Both the position numbers and the translations under genes were made by a program. A model generated the notes under the pieces. It searched no databases. It had not been told where the DNA came from and was given only the letters and a program-made list of their open reading frames with translations. Below are positions 22,066 to 31,411 of a stretch of 62,361 nucleotides of DNA, one piece after another (the first letter of the stretch is position 1; every line of letters starts with the position of its first letter). The stretch spans positions 1 through 62,361 of the forward strand of contig NZ_JAFEXF010000018.1 of the NCBI RefSeq assembly GCF_016905445.1, written 5' to 3'. Source of the DNA: Streptomyces sp. G44 (GTDB taxonomy: Bacteria; Actinomycetota; Actinomycetes; Streptomycetales; Streptomycetaceae).

Positions 22066-22998
22066 CTACGCCACCCGCCGCGGCACCAACGTCAGCAGCG
22101 TCGCCTCCGGCGGGCACGCGAACCGCATCGGGGTGTAGCGGTTCGCTCCGCAGCCCGCCGAGACGTGCATGTACGCCGTGTTCCCGCCCGCCCGGTGGGT
22201 CGAGAGACCCTTCACGCGGTCCGTGTCCAGGTCGCAGTTGGTGACCAGCGCGCCGTAGAAGGGGATGCAGAGCTGCCCGCCGTGGGTGTGACCGGCCAGG
22301 ATCAACGGGTAGCCGTCTGCCGTGAACGCGTCCAGAGCACGCAGGTACGGCGCGTGCACGATGCCCATCGAGAAGTCGGCGCCGGCGTCCGGACCACCCG
22401 CCACGCGCGCGTACCGGTCGCGTTTGATGTGCGGGTCGTCCACACCCGTGAGCCCGATCTCGTAACCGTCGATCTTCAGCGAGCCCCGCGTGTTCGTGAG
22501 GTTCACCCAGCCCGCGGCGTCGAAGCCGTCGCGCAGGTCCTCCCAGGGGTTGTGGATGACGCCGACCGCGGGGGCGTTGCCGTTCAGGCCGTGCTTGCCC
22601 TGGACCTTTTCGATCAAGTAGCGGGCAGGGTTGCGCAGCTTCGGTCCGTAATAGTCGTTCGAGCCGAAGACGTACGCCCCGGGGAAGCCCATCAGCGGGC
22701 CGAGCGCGTCCAGCGTCTCCGGTACGCCTTCGGGGTCGGAGAGGTTGTCGCCCGTGTTGATCACGAAGTCGGGGCGCAGGCCCGCGAGCGATTGCAGCCA
22801 CCGCTGCTTCTTGCGCTGACCGGACACCATGTGGATGTCGGAGACCTGGAGCATGCGCAGGGGGCGCATTCCCGGCGGCAGTACGGGCACCGTGACCCGC
22901 CTCAGCCGGAACGAACGGGCCTCGAAGCCCACCGAGTAGACGAGGCCGGCCGCGACCGTCGCCGTGATGCCCAGGGGTACTGCGTATTGCGCGCGCAT
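22066..22998 (-). CDS. Metallophosphoesterase
   Basis: Encodes 310 aa. A single N-terminal membrane anchor (PLGITATVAAGLVYSVGF) precedes a calcineurin-like fold. It carries the metal-binding motifs in order: D-x-H (VSDIH), GDN (INTGDNLSD), GSND as the variant of GNHD (VFGSNDYYG) and GHTHGGQ near residue 245. These bind two metal ions and hydrolyse phosphoesters; the substrate is unknown. The active site faces either side of the membrane depending on anchor topology. It corresponds to Rv3683 in the mycobacterial order, next to the PBP. Confidence 0.92.
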   Translation of the reverse strand: MRAQYAVPLGITATVAAGLVYSVGFEARSFRLRRVTVPVLPPGMRPLRMLQVSDIHMVSGQRKKQRWLQSLAGLRPDFVINTGDNLSDPEGVPETLDALGPLMGFPGAYVFGSNDYYGPKLRNPARYLIEKVQGKHGLNGNAPAVGVIHNPWEDLRDGFDAAGWVNLTNTRGSLKIDGYEIGLTGVDDPHIKRDRYARVAGGPDAGADFSMGIVHAPYLRALDAFTADGYPLILAGHTHGGQLCIPFYGALVTNCDLDTDRVKGLSTHRAGGNTAYMHVSAGCGANRYTPMRFACPPEATLLTLVPRRVA

Positions 22999-23115
22999 CC
23001 TCCCATCGTGTCAGACGCCCCCGGGCGCGGAACGCGAGGGCGGCCAGGGGCAACCGGCCCGCACCCGGGGGAAATCGGCGGGCGGGAAACCGTCCGCACC
23101 TGCCACAATCAACCC

Positions 23116-23580
23116 ATGACCACGCTCAAGTCGAAGCTTCAGGAAGACCTCACGGCCGCGATCCGGGGGCGTGACGAGCTGCGCTCCTCGACGCTCCGGC
23201 TGACCCTCACCGCCATCACGAAGGAGGAGGTCGCGGGCACGCAGGCGCGCGAGCTCTCCGACGACGACGTGCAGAAGGTGATCGCCCGCGAGGCGAAGAA
23301 GCGCCGGGAGGCCGCCGAGGCCTTCGGGCAGGCCGGGCGCACCGAGCAGGCGGACCGGGAGAAGGCGGAGGGCGAGGTCCTCGCCGAGTACCTGCCGAAG
23401 CAGCTCTCCGACGACGAGCTCCAGGCGATCGTCGCCCAGGCCGTCGAGGAGGCCAGGGCCGCCGGCGCCGAGGGCCCGCGCGCCATGGGCCAGGTCATGA
23501 AGATCGTGAACCCGAAGGTCGCGGGTCTGGCCGAAGGCGGCCGCGTCGCCGCCACGGTCAAGAAGCACCTCGCGGGCTGA
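23116..23580 (+). CDS. GatB/YqeY-domain protein
   Basis: Encodes 154 aa, the whole YqeY fold: an N-terminal helical domain (LKSKLQEDLTAAIRGRDELRSSTLRLTLTAI region) and a C-terminal three-helix domain like the tail of the amidotransferase subunit GatB (YLPKQLSDDEL, then GQVMKIVNPKVAG). The domain binds tRNA in GatB; the free-standing protein's role is unclear. ATG at 23116 begins the conserved MTTLKSKL start. It is divergent from the metallophosphoesterase and followed by a strong bidirectional terminator. Confidence 0.93.
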   Translation: MTTLKSKLQEDLTAAIRGRDELRSSTLRLTLTAITKEEVAGTQARELSDDDVQKVIAREAKKRREAAEAFGQAGRTEQADREKAEGEVLAEYLPKQLSDDELQAIVAQAVEEARAAGAEGPRAMGQVMKIVNPKVAGLAEGGRVAATVKKHLAG

Positions 23581-23753
23581 GCGCAAGCACCGCTCCGGGC
23601 CAGGGCAGGGCCCCGGCCTCGGCCCTCGGCCCTCGGCCCCGGCCCCGGCCCCGGCCCCTACCGAGCCTGCTCCCCGCCAGGCCGCCGCGTGCACAGGCCC
23701 TGCCGCGACAGGGCCCGCCCGGCGTCCGCCACAACGCAACGCCCCACCCTCCC

Positions 23754-23801
23754 TACGACGATGAGGGCGCCCCCACCACAGGGGGCGCCCTCATCGTCGT
23801 A
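23754..23801. terminator. Bidirectional terminator between yqeY and the PBP gene
   Basis: Perfect 21-base arms beginning TACGACGATGAGGGCGCC flank the loop ACCACA. It lies between convergent genes. Confidence 0.9.
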
Positions 23802-23958
23802 TCTCCGGCGGAAGCCCGACCCCGCCGGAAGCCCTGCCTCCGGCGGAACCCCCGCAGCAGCGGACCGACCCCGCCTCCGGCGGAACCCCCGCAGCAGCGG
23901 ACCGGCCTGCCTGCCTGTCTACCTGCCTACTACCTACCGCCTGCTGCCTGCTGCCTGC

Positions 23959-26280
23959 CTACCGATGCCAGCCCCCGCCGATGCCGCCCCCATTGCCACG
24001 GCCGCCACCATTACCGCCACCCCCCAGCATGTCCGGCGGAATCGTGAAACCCGGCCACGGGCTCCCGCCACCCCCACCGATGCCGCCCCCACCGTGGTCA
24101 CCGTCACCGTCACCGCCACCCGGCTTGTTGTCCTGCTGGCCGCCACCACCGTTCCCGCCCTGGCCGCCGCCGTTCCCGTGGCCGTCCCCATGGCCGTCCC
24201 CGTCGCCGCCCCTGTCCCTGTCCCGGCCGGGAAGCTGCACCGAGGTGAAGCCGGGCGCCGGCTTGCCCGCCAGGGCGCCGCTCATCGCGTCGCGCCAGAT
24301 CGGGCCCGGCACCTCGCCGCCGAAGACCTTGTCGTACGGGACGCCGCCGATGGTGATCCGGACCATCTGCCGCTTGTGCTGCGGGTCGCCGACCCAGACA
24401 GCGCCCGACATGTTCGGCGTGTAGCCCACGAACCAGGCGGCGTACCGGAAGTCGGTCGTACCCGTCTTGCCCGCGCTCGGCCGGGAGCCGAGACCGGCCT
24501 GCTTGCCCGTGCCGTCCTCGACCACGCCCCGCAGCAGGGTGTTCATCGTGTCCGCGGTCTTCTCAGACATCGCCCGCGAGCACGTTGACTTCGGCACCTG
24601 CAACGACTTGCCGCCGAGCGTCGTGATCGACTCGATGGCGATCGGCGAGCAGTACGTGCCGCGCGAGGCGAAGGTGGCGTACGCCGACGCCATCGTCAGC
24701 GGCGACATCTCCTGGGTGCCCAGTGCGATCGACGGCGCCTGGGCCAGCTCCTCGCCGTCGGCCCGCTCCACGCCCATCTTGGCGGCGAGCTTCGTCACCG
24801 GGCAGATGCCGACGTCGCCGATCAGCTGCACGTAGTAGGTGTTGACCGACTTGGCGGTCGCTTCCTTCATGCCGTACGGGCCGACCTCGGCCTCGTTCTC
24901 GTTGGTGAGGGTCTCGTTGTTGACGTTCACCCAGTCCTTGCCGCCGCACGTCGAGACGCGCTGCGGATACGGCATCTCGTACGGGGACGAGTAGGTCTGC
25001 CCCGGCGACTTGCCGCCCTCCAGGGCCGCCGCCGCGACGATCGGCTTGAACGTCGAGCCCGGCTGGTAGCCCGCCCCGCCGCCCATGTCGTCGTCCACGG
25101 AGAGGTTGATCGTGGTCTCGTTCTTCTGGAAGCCGTAGGGCCGCGACTGCCCCATGCCGAGGATCTTGCCCGTGCCCGGCTCGACGATGGTGGCGGCGGT
25201 CGCCACCTCGTCGCTCTTGTTCACATGGTCCTTGATCGACGCCTGCACAGACTCCTGCGTCTGCGGGTCGAGCGTCGTACGGATCTTCAGGCCGCCGCGG
25301 TTCCAGATCTTGGCCCGCTGTTCCTTGGTCTTGCCGAAGACCGGGTCGTTGAGGAAGACCTCGCGTACGTAGTCGCAGAAGAACCCGGCGCCGCTGACCG
25401 CGGTGATGCAGCCGTTCTTGGGGCGGCTCACCTTCAGGCCGAGGTCCGACTTCTTGGCCCGGTCGGCCTCCTGCTGCGAGATGTCGTGCGTGTCGGCCAT
25501 GCGTTGCAGCACGACGTTGCGCCGCTGGGTGGCCTCCGTCGCGTCATTGACCGGGTCGTACCGGCTGGGCGACTGCACGATGCCGGCGAGGAGAGCGGCC
25601 TCCTCGAGCTTCAGGTCCTTGGCGGGCTTGGAGAAGTAGCGCTGGGACGCGGCCTCGACGCCGTACGCCTGCTGACCGAAGTACGTGATGTTCAGGTAGT
25701 TCTTGAGGATGCGCTTCTTGCCGAGCTTGTCCTCGACCTGGATCGCGTACTTCAGCTCGCGGATCTTTCGGCCCAGCGTCTGCTGCGTGGCCTCGGCGAC
25801 CTTCGTCGGGTCGTCGCCCGCCTCCTCGACGAAGACGTTCTTCACGTACTGCTGCGTGAGCGTCGACGCGCCCTGGGAGACGCCGCCGCTCTGCGCGTTC
25901 TGGTTGAGGGCACGCAGGATGCCCTTGAGGTCGACCGCGCCGTGCTCGTAGAAGCGGGCGTCCTCGATCGCGACGATCGCCTTCTGCATGTACGGCGAGA
26001 TGTCCTTCAGCGGCACCACCGTGCGGTCACGCGAGTAGACCGTGGCGATGTGGCCGCCCTTGTTGTCCAGGATGCTGGTGCGCTGGCTGAGCGGCGGCTG
26101 CTTGAGGTGCGCGGGGATCTCGTCGAATCCCTCGACGGAACCCTTGGCCGCCAGGCCCAGCGCGCCGGCCGCGGGCAGGGCGATCCCGGCCAGCACCGCA
26201 CCCGCCAGCACGCTGACACCGAGAAACTTCGCGGCCTGTTGAATAGGTGACAGACCACCGCCCGAGCGCTTCTTTCCCAT
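23959..26280 (-). CDS. Bifunctional class A penicillin-binding protein
   Basis: Encodes 773 aa. After a basic cytoplasmic start and one membrane helix (about 18-46) comes the GT51 transglycosylase, with catalytic Glu106 in EDARFYEHG and the QGASTLTQQYVKN motif. The transpeptidase follows, with Ser409 and Lys412 in STFKP, an SVN triad and K605-T-G-T. The C-terminal 90 residues are a Gly/Asp/His/Asn-rich tail, probably disordered. It polymerises and cross-links peptidoglycan outside the membrane. It sits next to wblA, as ponA2 does beside whiB4 in mycobacteria. It is read away from wblA across a shared 482-bp control region. Confidence 0.96.
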   Translation of the reverse strand: MGKKRSGGGLSPIQQAAKFLGVSVLAGAVLAGIALPAAGALGLAAKGSVEGFDEIPAHLKQPPLSQRTSILDNKGGHIATVYSRDRTVVPLKDISPYMQKAIVAIEDARFYEHGAVDLKGILRALNQNAQSGGVSQGASTLTQQYVKNVFVEEAGDDPTKVAEATQQTLGRKIRELKYAIQVEDKLGKKRILKNYLNITYFGQQAYGVEAASQRYFSKPAKDLKLEEAALLAGIVQSPSRYDPVNDATEATQRRNVVLQRMADTHDISQQEADRAKKSDLGLKVSRPKNGCITAVSGAGFFCDYVREVFLNDPVFGKTKEQRAKIWNRGGLKIRTTLDPQTQESVQASIKDHVNKSDEVATAATIVEPGTGKILGMGQSRPYGFQKNETTINLSVDDDMGGGAGYQPGSTFKPIVAAAALEGGKSPGQTYSSPYEMPYPQRVSTCGGKDWVNVNNETLTNENEAEVGPYGMKEATAKSVNTYYVQLIGDVGICPVTKLAAKMGVERADGEELAQAPSIALGTQEMSPLTMASAYATFASRGTYCSPIAIESITTLGGKSLQVPKSTCSRAMSEKTADTMNTLLRGVVEDGTGKQAGLGSRPSAGKTGTTDFRYAAWFVGYTPNMSGAVWVGDPQHKRQMVRITIGGVPYDKVFGGEVPGPIWRDAMSGALAGKPAPGFTSVQLPGRDRDRGGDGDGHGDGHGNGGGQGGNGGGGQQDNKPGGGDGDGDHGGGGIGGGGGSPWPGFTIPPDMLGGGGNGGGRGNGGGIGGGWHR

Positions 26281-26762
26281 GGGGGCACCCTAATCCGTAG
26301 GCAAGGGCGTTTTGAGGGACCGAGTGATCATCGGAATGTTCGAGTGCCGGATCGTGACATCCGCGACCGCGTGGGCGGGCGTTCCGAATCGCCGGACAGG
26401 CCGCAATGCCTTGGCCTAAGCTGTTGTCAACTGTCACAGCAGTGCGGTGCGGCGACGAGCCCTCCGCAGCTTCCGGGCCCGACGGATTTATACCGACCTG
26501 ATGTCCGACTTCGCCGCGTGTGGCGCCGCGTGTCCGTTGTGACGCAACTGAACTGCCCTGCTTTGTCGGGTACCTCACATATGTCGCCGGCTCACTCCGT
26601 CGGGTGATCTGCCGCTTACGCATAGTCCGTTCGGGCCATTCAAGATTGGGCCCGAAGGGGGTGTTGCGCTGTGCCCACCTTCCGTAACGTCCTCAACTGG
26701 CGGCGGTGAATATGCCGCTGCCGCCGTGGGGGAGCCTCGATTCGGGAGAGGACGGCGCCGGT
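26281..26762. promoter_or_regulatory. Shared upstream region of the PBP gene and wblA
   Basis: No gene is credible here. The divergent wblA and PBP starts lie 482 bp apart, room for separate promoters and a long wblA leader. The DNA is less GC-rich than average (for example TTTATACCGACCTGATGTCC near 26487), as expected for promoters. I could not assign specific boxes. Confidence 0.45.
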
Positions 26763-27107
26763 ATGGGCTGGGTAACCGACTGGAGTGCGCAGGCGGCCTG
26801 CCGCACTACCGATCCGGATGAACTGTTCGTTCAAGGAGCAGCGCAGAACAGGGCCAAGGCGGTGTGCACCGGATGCCCGGTGCGGACCGAGTGTCTGGCC
26901 GACGCGCTCGACAACCGCGTCGAGTTCGGCGTGTGGGGTGGCATGACGGAGCGTGAGCGCCGCGCCTTGCTGCGCAGGCGTCCCACCGTCACCTCATGGC
27001 GCCGGCTCCTGGAGACCGCGCGCTCCGAGTACGAGCGCGGTGCGGGCCTGCTGCCCGTGGACTTGGAGGACGAGGAGACGTACGAGAGCTTCGCCGCGGT
27101 GGGGTGA
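26763..27107 (+). CDS. wblA: WhiB-like iron-sulfur regulator WblA
   Basis: Encodes 114 aa. Four cysteines at 13, 35, 38 and 44 (C-x21-C-x2-C-x5-C) bind a 4Fe-4S cluster. The GVWGG turn follows at 56-60, then a basic ERRALLRRRP stretch for DNA or sigma-factor contact. WblA is a global brake on antibiotic production and a trigger of aerial development, and it senses redox through its cluster. I chose ATG at 26763 because the protein then begins MGWVTDWSAQAAC as I recall for WblA; GTG at 26706 would add 19 residues. The neighbouring PBP and ArsA genes match the conserved wblA locus, and the mycobacterial counterpart is whiB4. Confidence 0.93.
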   Translation: MGWVTDWSAQAACRTTDPDELFVQGAAQNRAKAVCTGCPVRTECLADALDNRVEFGVWGGMTERERRALLRRRPTVTSWRRLLETARSEYERGAGLLPVDLEDEETYESFAAVG

Positions 27108-27198
27108 CGCCCCGGCCCGCGCGGTCCGCCCGCCCGGTCCGCTCACGTGGCACCCCGGTACGCCCGCCGGTCCGACAGCCGGCCCGCGTGTGTCCCGG

Positions 27199-28590
27199 TC
27201 AGCCCGCCAGCCGGTCCCCTATGGCCCGGAGCCCGGCGAGGTCATGCACATCGCCCGGCAGTGCGGCCACTTCCGCCACCGCCACCTCGGGGTGGAGCGC
27301 GGTGAAGCGGTCACGCGTGCGCTGTTCACGCGCCAGCAGCCGCATGCGTTCCGCGTGCAGGCGCAGCAGCCCCGCGGTCAATTGCTCGACAGATGTACTC
27401 GACGGCCCGTCACGGTGGGGCGCCCCGTCACGGTCGGGCGGGCCGTCGGATGTGTGGGAAGTGCTGGATGGTCCGGTCGGCGTGGTCTCGTGCGTCTCGT
27501 GCGGAGCCTCGGAGGGCGTCGGTGCCTCCGAAGTCTCGTGATTATCGGGAGAGTTACGACCACCAACCTTCCCGTCCCTCTGATCCACAATGCGGCTCGC
27601 CTCAAGATTTTCCGCGGCGGCGACCGCCTGCTCCGCCGACAGCTGAGCGGCCCCGCTGCCGTGCACGCGGTTCAGCACCAGACCGGCCAGCGGCATGTCG
27701 TCGGCCGCCAGGCGCTCCACGAAGTACGCGGCCTCCCGCAACGCGTCCCGCTCCGGCGAGGCCACCACGAGGAACGCCGTGCCCGGCGCCTGCAACAGCC
27801 GGTACGTGGCATCCGCGCGGGTGCGGAAGCCGCCGAACATGGTGTCCATCGCCGCCACGAACGTCTGTACGTCACTCAGCAGCGGCCCCCCGAGCAGCTT
27901 GCCCAGGGCCCCCGTCATCATCGACATGCCGACGTTCAGGAACTTCATCCCGGCCCGGCCGCCCACCTTCGCCGGCGCCATGAGCAGCCGGATCAGCTTG
28001 CCGTCCAGGAAGGACCCGAGCCGCTTGGGCGCGTCCAGGAAGTCCAGCGCCGAGCGCGAGGGCGGCGTGTCGACGACGATCAGGTCCCAGTCGTCCCGCG
28101 CCCGCAGCTGCCCCAGCTTCTCCATCGCCATGTACTCCTGCGTGCCCGCGAAGCCCGCCGAGAGCGACTGGTAGAAGGGGTTGGCGAGGATCGCGGCGGC
28201 CCGCTCCTTGTCCGCGTGCGCCTCGACGATCTCGTCGAAGGTCCGCTTCATGTCGAGCATCATGGCGTGCAGCTCGCCGTCGCCCTCGCCCTCGACGTCC
28301 TTGACCCGCCGCGGCACGTTGTCGAGCTGGTCGATGCCCATGGACTGGGCGAGCCTGCGCGCCGGGTCGATGGTGAGGACGACGACCTTGCGGCCCCGCT
28401 CGGCCGCGCGCAGGCCTATGGCGGCCGCCGTGGTGGTCTTGCCCACGCCTCCCGAGCCGCAGCACACCACGATGCGGGTCTTCGGGTCGTCGATCAGGGC
28501 GTCGACGTCCAGCGCGCGGGCGGGGGCGAGGGGCCGGGCAGAGCCCGAGGCGGCTGCCGAGTCCGAGGTCCGTGCCGGTTCCGGGGTCAT
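27199..28590 (-). CDS. ArsA/Get3-like ATPase, larger subunit
   Basis: Encodes 463 aa. The deviant Walker A is GSGGVGKTTTAAA near residue 46, switch I is DPARRL, and switch II is VVDTPPSRSALDFLDAP near 175. A C-terminal domain follows a Ser/Thr/Pro/His-rich insert (about 340-400) not typical of the family. It lacks the arsenite-binding cysteines, so arsenic export is unlikely. A heterodimer with the next gene is expected, since the genes overlap by 4 bp. The mycobacterial pair Rv3679-Rv3680 has been likened to the Get3 tail-anchored-protein ATPase and linked to stress tolerance. The operon reads away from the DUF4177/RidA genes and converges on wblA. Confidence 0.9.
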   Translation of the reverse strand: MTPEPARTSDSAAASGSARPLAPARALDVDALIDDPKTRIVVCCGSGGVGKTTTAAAIGLRAAERGRKVVVLTIDPARRLAQSMGIDQLDNVPRRVKDVEGEGDGELHAMMLDMKRTFDEIVEAHADKERAAAILANPFYQSLSAGFAGTQEYMAMEKLGQLRARDDWDLIVVDTPPSRSALDFLDAPKRLGSFLDGKLIRLLMAPAKVGGRAGMKFLNVGMSMMTGALGKLLGGPLLSDVQTFVAAMDTMFGGFRTRADATYRLLQAPGTAFLVVASPERDALREAAYFVERLAADDMPLAGLVLNRVHGSGAAQLSAEQAVAAAENLEASRIVDQRDGKVGGRNSPDNHETSEAPTPSEAPHETHETTPTGPSSTSHTSDGPPDRDGAPHRDGPSSTSVEQLTAGLLRLHAERMRLLAREQRTRDRFTALHPEVAVAEVAALPGDVHDLAGLRAIGDRLAG

Positions 28591-29567
28591 GCGATCCCTT
28601 GCTTCCGCAGTGCCGTGGCGAGCTCGTACAGGCCCGCGAGGTCCATCCCGCCTGCCAGCAGCGGGAGTTCGTGCAGCGGCTGGCCGAACTCCGCCAGCAC
28701 GTCCCGCTGGTCGCGCTCCAGGGCGTACCGCTCGGCGTACTCGGCGGCCTGCTCCAGGAGCGGGTCGACCAGCCGCTCGGCGCTCCCGCCCCGCCGGGCC
28801 CCGCCGAGCCCCGCGGCCGACAGCGACCTGGCGATGGCCGTACGAGGCGTCCGCTCCAGGCCCAGCTCCAGCTCGGCCTCGTCGAGCAGGGCGGGACGCA
28901 CCATGTTCACGATGACGCGCCCCACGGGCAGCCGCGCGGCCCGCAGCTCGGCGATGCCGTCCGCGGTCTCCTGGACGGGCATCTCCTCCAGCAGGGTCAC
29001 CAAGTGCACCGCCGTCTCCGGTGACTTGAGGACCCGCATCACGGCCTGCGCCTGGTTGTGTATGGGCCCGATCTTCGCGAGCCCGGCGACCTCGTCGTTC
29101 ACGTTCAGGAAGCGGGTGATGCGCCCTGTCGGCGGGGCGTCCATGACGACGCAGTCGTACGCGTACCGCCCGCTCTTGTCCTTTCTGCGCACCGCCTCGC
29201 AGGCCTTGCCGGTCAGCAGGACGTCCCGCAGACCGGGCGCGATGGTGGTCGCGAAGTCGATGGCGCCGAGCTTCTTCAGGGCCCGGCCGGCGCCCCCCAG
29301 TTTGTAGAACATCTGGAGGTAGTCGAGCAGCGCCAGCTCGGGGTCGATGGCGAGGGCGTACACCTCCCCGCCCCCGGGAGCGACGGCGATCTTCCGCTCC
29401 TCATAAGGCAGCGTCTCCGTCTCGAAGAGCTGCGCGATGCCCTGTCTGCCCTCGACCTCGACGAGGAGGGTGCGTTTCCCCTCCGTCGCGAGGGCGAGCG
29501 CGAGGGCCGCGGCCACCGTGGTCTTGCCGGTACCGCCCTTGCCACTGACGACCTGGAGCCTGCTCAC
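28587..29567 (-). CDS. ArsA/Get3-like ATPase, smaller subunit
   Basis: Encodes 326 aa. P-loop GKGGTGKTTVAAA at about 9-21, then a VEVEGRQGIAQLFET region that replaces the usual DPA switch I, and a VVMDAPPTGRITRFL switch II. Cysteines for arsenite are absent. It is first in a two-gene operon with the larger paralogue, and their stop and start overlap as ATGA. Such pairs probably form an asymmetric ATPase complex. Client proteins are unknown; membrane-protein handling is inferred from similarity to Get3. Confidence 0.9.
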   Translation of the reverse strand: MSRLQVVSGKGGTGKTTVAAALALALATEGKRTLLVEVEGRQGIAQLFETETLPYEERKIAVAPGGGEVYALAIDPELALLDYLQMFYKLGGAGRALKKLGAIDFATTIAPGLRDVLLTGKACEAVRRKDKSGRYAYDCVVMDAPPTGRITRFLNVNDEVAGLAKIGPIHNQAQAVMRVLKSPETAVHLVTLLEEMPVQETADGIAELRAARLPVGRVIVNMVRPALLDEAELELGLERTPRTAIARSLSAAGLGGARRGGSAERLVDPLLEQAAEYAERYALERDQRDVLAEFGQPLHELPLLAGGMDLAGLYELATALRKQGIA

Positions 29568-29741
29568 ACTTGTGAGCCTAACCAGTCGCCGCCCGGCCTA
29601 CGCAGGAGCCCACCCTGAGCGTTCCCTGAACCCGACCCCGAGCGATCCCTGACCCCCGCCCCGAGCCTTCCCCGATGCCCGGCCCGGGCGCATCCCGACG
29701 CCTGACCGGAGCACCCCCGGGCACCGACTACAGTCGGCCAC

Positions 29742-29903
29742 ATGACCAAGTGGGAATACGCAACCGTGCCTCTGCTCGTCCACGCCACGAAGCAGATTCT
29801 GGACACCTGGGGCGAGGACGGCTGGGAGCTGGTCCAGGTCGTGCCCGGACCGAACAACCCCGAGCAGCTGGTGGCCTACCTGAAGCGCGAGAAGCAGGCA
29901 TGA
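29742..29903 (+). CDS. DUF4177-domain small protein
   Basis: Encodes 53 aa, too short for most gene finders. It reads MTKWEYATVPLLVHATKQIL, then WGEDGWELVQVVPGP. This is the DUF4177 pattern: a short strand with WEY, then W-G-x-x-G-W-E-L-V. The stop overlaps the ATG of the RidA gene, and the same tiny gene occurs there in other actinobacteria. Function unknown; tight coupling suggests a partner of RidA. Confidence 0.88.
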   Translation: MTKWEYATVPLLVHATKQILDTWGEDGWELVQVVPGPNNPEQLVAYLKREKQA

Positions 29904-30370
29904 GCGGGGCTGTCGAGGCGCGCCTCGCCGAGCTCGGCCTGACGCTGCCCGCCGTCGTGCCGCCGCTGGCCTCGTACCAGCCGGCCGTGCAGTCCGGCGT
30001 GTACGTCTACACCGCCGGGCAGCTCCCGATGGTGGACGGCAAGCTCGCCGTGACCGGGAAGGTCGGCGCCGAGGTCACCCCGGAGGAGGCCAAGGACCTG
30101 GCCCGCACCTGCGCGCTGAACGGCCTGGCCGCGGTGAAGTCGGTCGCCGGTGACCTCGACCGCATCGCGCGCGTCGTGAAGGTCGTCGGCTTCGTGGCCT
30201 CCGCCCAGGACTTCACGGGGCAGCCCGGTGTGATCAACGGCGCGAGCGAGCTCCTCGGCGAGGTGCTCGGCGACAAGGGCGTGCACGCCCGCAGCGCCGT
30301 GGGTGTCGCCGTGCTGCCGCTGGACGCGCCGGTCGAGGTCGAGTTCCAGGTGGAGCTGACCGAGGCGTGA
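29900..30370 (+). CDS. RidA-family protein
   Basis: Encodes 156 aa. It has the YjgF/RidA fold: PPLASYQPAVQSGVYVYTAGQLPMVDG at the start of the core, ALNGLAAVKSVAGDLDRIARVVKVVGFV in the middle and ARSAVGVAVLPLDAPVEVEF at the end. Family members hydrolyse reactive enamine/imine intermediates as trimers, using a conserved arginine; here the R of HARSAVGV fits. It belongs to the RidA-like subgroup of Rv3678c. The start ATG overlaps the stop of the DUF4177 gene. Confidence 0.92.
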   Translation: MSGAVEARLAELGLTLPAVVPPLASYQPAVQSGVYVYTAGQLPMVDGKLAVTGKVGAEVTPEEAKDLARTCALNGLAAVKSVAGDLDRIARVVKVVGFVASAQDFTGQPGVINGASELLGEVLGDKGVHARSAVGVAVLPLDAPVEVEFQVELTEA

Positions 30371-30444
30371 GCCCGGCTCGGGCGCCACAGGGCGCCCGAT
30401 GGTCGCCTCTCGAACATCAGCCCGCCAAGGGATAGCCTCCGCCC

Positions 30445-31314
30445 ATGGCAAATGGGCAGTGGTATCCCCCGGAGTGGCCCGACCGCATCCGCGCCCTCGC
30501 GAGCGGCGAGCTGACTCCGGCGACCCCGCGCCGCGCCGCCACCGTCATGCTGCTCAGGGACGGTGACAGCGGCCCGGAAGTACACATGCTGCGCAGACGC
30601 GCCTCCATGGCCTTCGCCGGAGGCGCGTACGCGTATCCGGGCGGTGGCGTCGACCCGCGCGACGACGACCACCTGGTGCGCTGGGCGGGCCCCACGCGCG
30701 CGTGGTGGGCCGCCCGGCTCGGCGTCGACGACGAGGCCGCCGCCCAGGCGATCGTCTGCGCGGCGGTCCGCGAGACGTACGAGGAAGCGGGCGTGCTGCT
30801 CGCCGGGCCCACCCCGGAGACCGTCGTGGGCGACACCACGGGCGAGGACTGGGAGGCGGATCGCGAGGCCCTGGTGGCCCGCGATCTCTCCTTCGCGGAC
30901 TTCCTGGACCGCAGGGGGCTGTTCCTGCGGAGCGACCTGCTCGCGGCCTGGGCGCGCTGGATCACCCCGGAGTTCGAACCCAAGCGCTACGACACGTTCT
31001 TCTTCGTGGCCGCCCTGCCGGCGGGGCAGCGTACGCGCAACGCCTCTACCGAGGCGGACCGGACCGTGTGGATCCGCCCGGTGGAGGCGGCCGGCCGCTA
31101 CGACATGGGCGAACTGCTGATGATGCCGCCGACCATCACGACGCTACGGGCCCTGAGCGCGTACGGGACGCCTTCCGAGGCGCTCGGTGCGGCCGGGGCC
31201 CAGGACATGACTCCGGTGCTCGCTCAGGCGCGCCTGGAGGACGGCGAGCTGGTCCTGTCCTGGCCGGGCCACGGCGAGTTCACCAAGCGGATCGCCCCGG
31301 ACGGCGCGCGGTGA
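30445..31314 (+). CDS. Nudix hydrolase
   Basis: Encodes 289 aa, longer than a bare Nudix domain. The Nudix box is spread around AVRETYEEAGVLLAG (about residues 110-124) and supplies the metal-binding glutamates. An upstream AGGAYAYPGGGVDPRDD loop matches the substrate side, and there is a long helical insert before FFFVAALPAGQ. The substrate cannot be told; large Nudix proteins of this form hydrolyse nucleoside diphosphate or acyl-CoA derivatives. It lies 74 bp after the RidA gene on the same strand and may share its transcript. Confidence 0.9.
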   Translation: MANGQWYPPEWPDRIRALASGELTPATPRRAATVMLLRDGDSGPEVHMLRRRASMAFAGGAYAYPGGGVDPRDDDHLVRWAGPTRAWWAARLGVDDEAAAQAIVCAAVRETYEEAGVLLAGPTPETVVGDTTGEDWEADREALVARDLSFADFLDRRGLFLRSDLLAAWARWITPEFEPKRYDTFFFVAALPAGQRTRNASTEADRTVWIRPVEAAGRYDMGELLMMPPTITTLRALSAYGTPSEALGAAGAQDMTPVLAQARLEDGELVLSWPGHGEFTKRIAPDGAR

Positions 31315-31411
31315 CCCCGGGCCGCCCCCGCGCACCCTTTGCCACGCGTCCCCCGCACCCCCGGCCCACCCGGTCCCCGCACCCCCCGACCCCGACGGGA
31401 GTCACCCCCGC

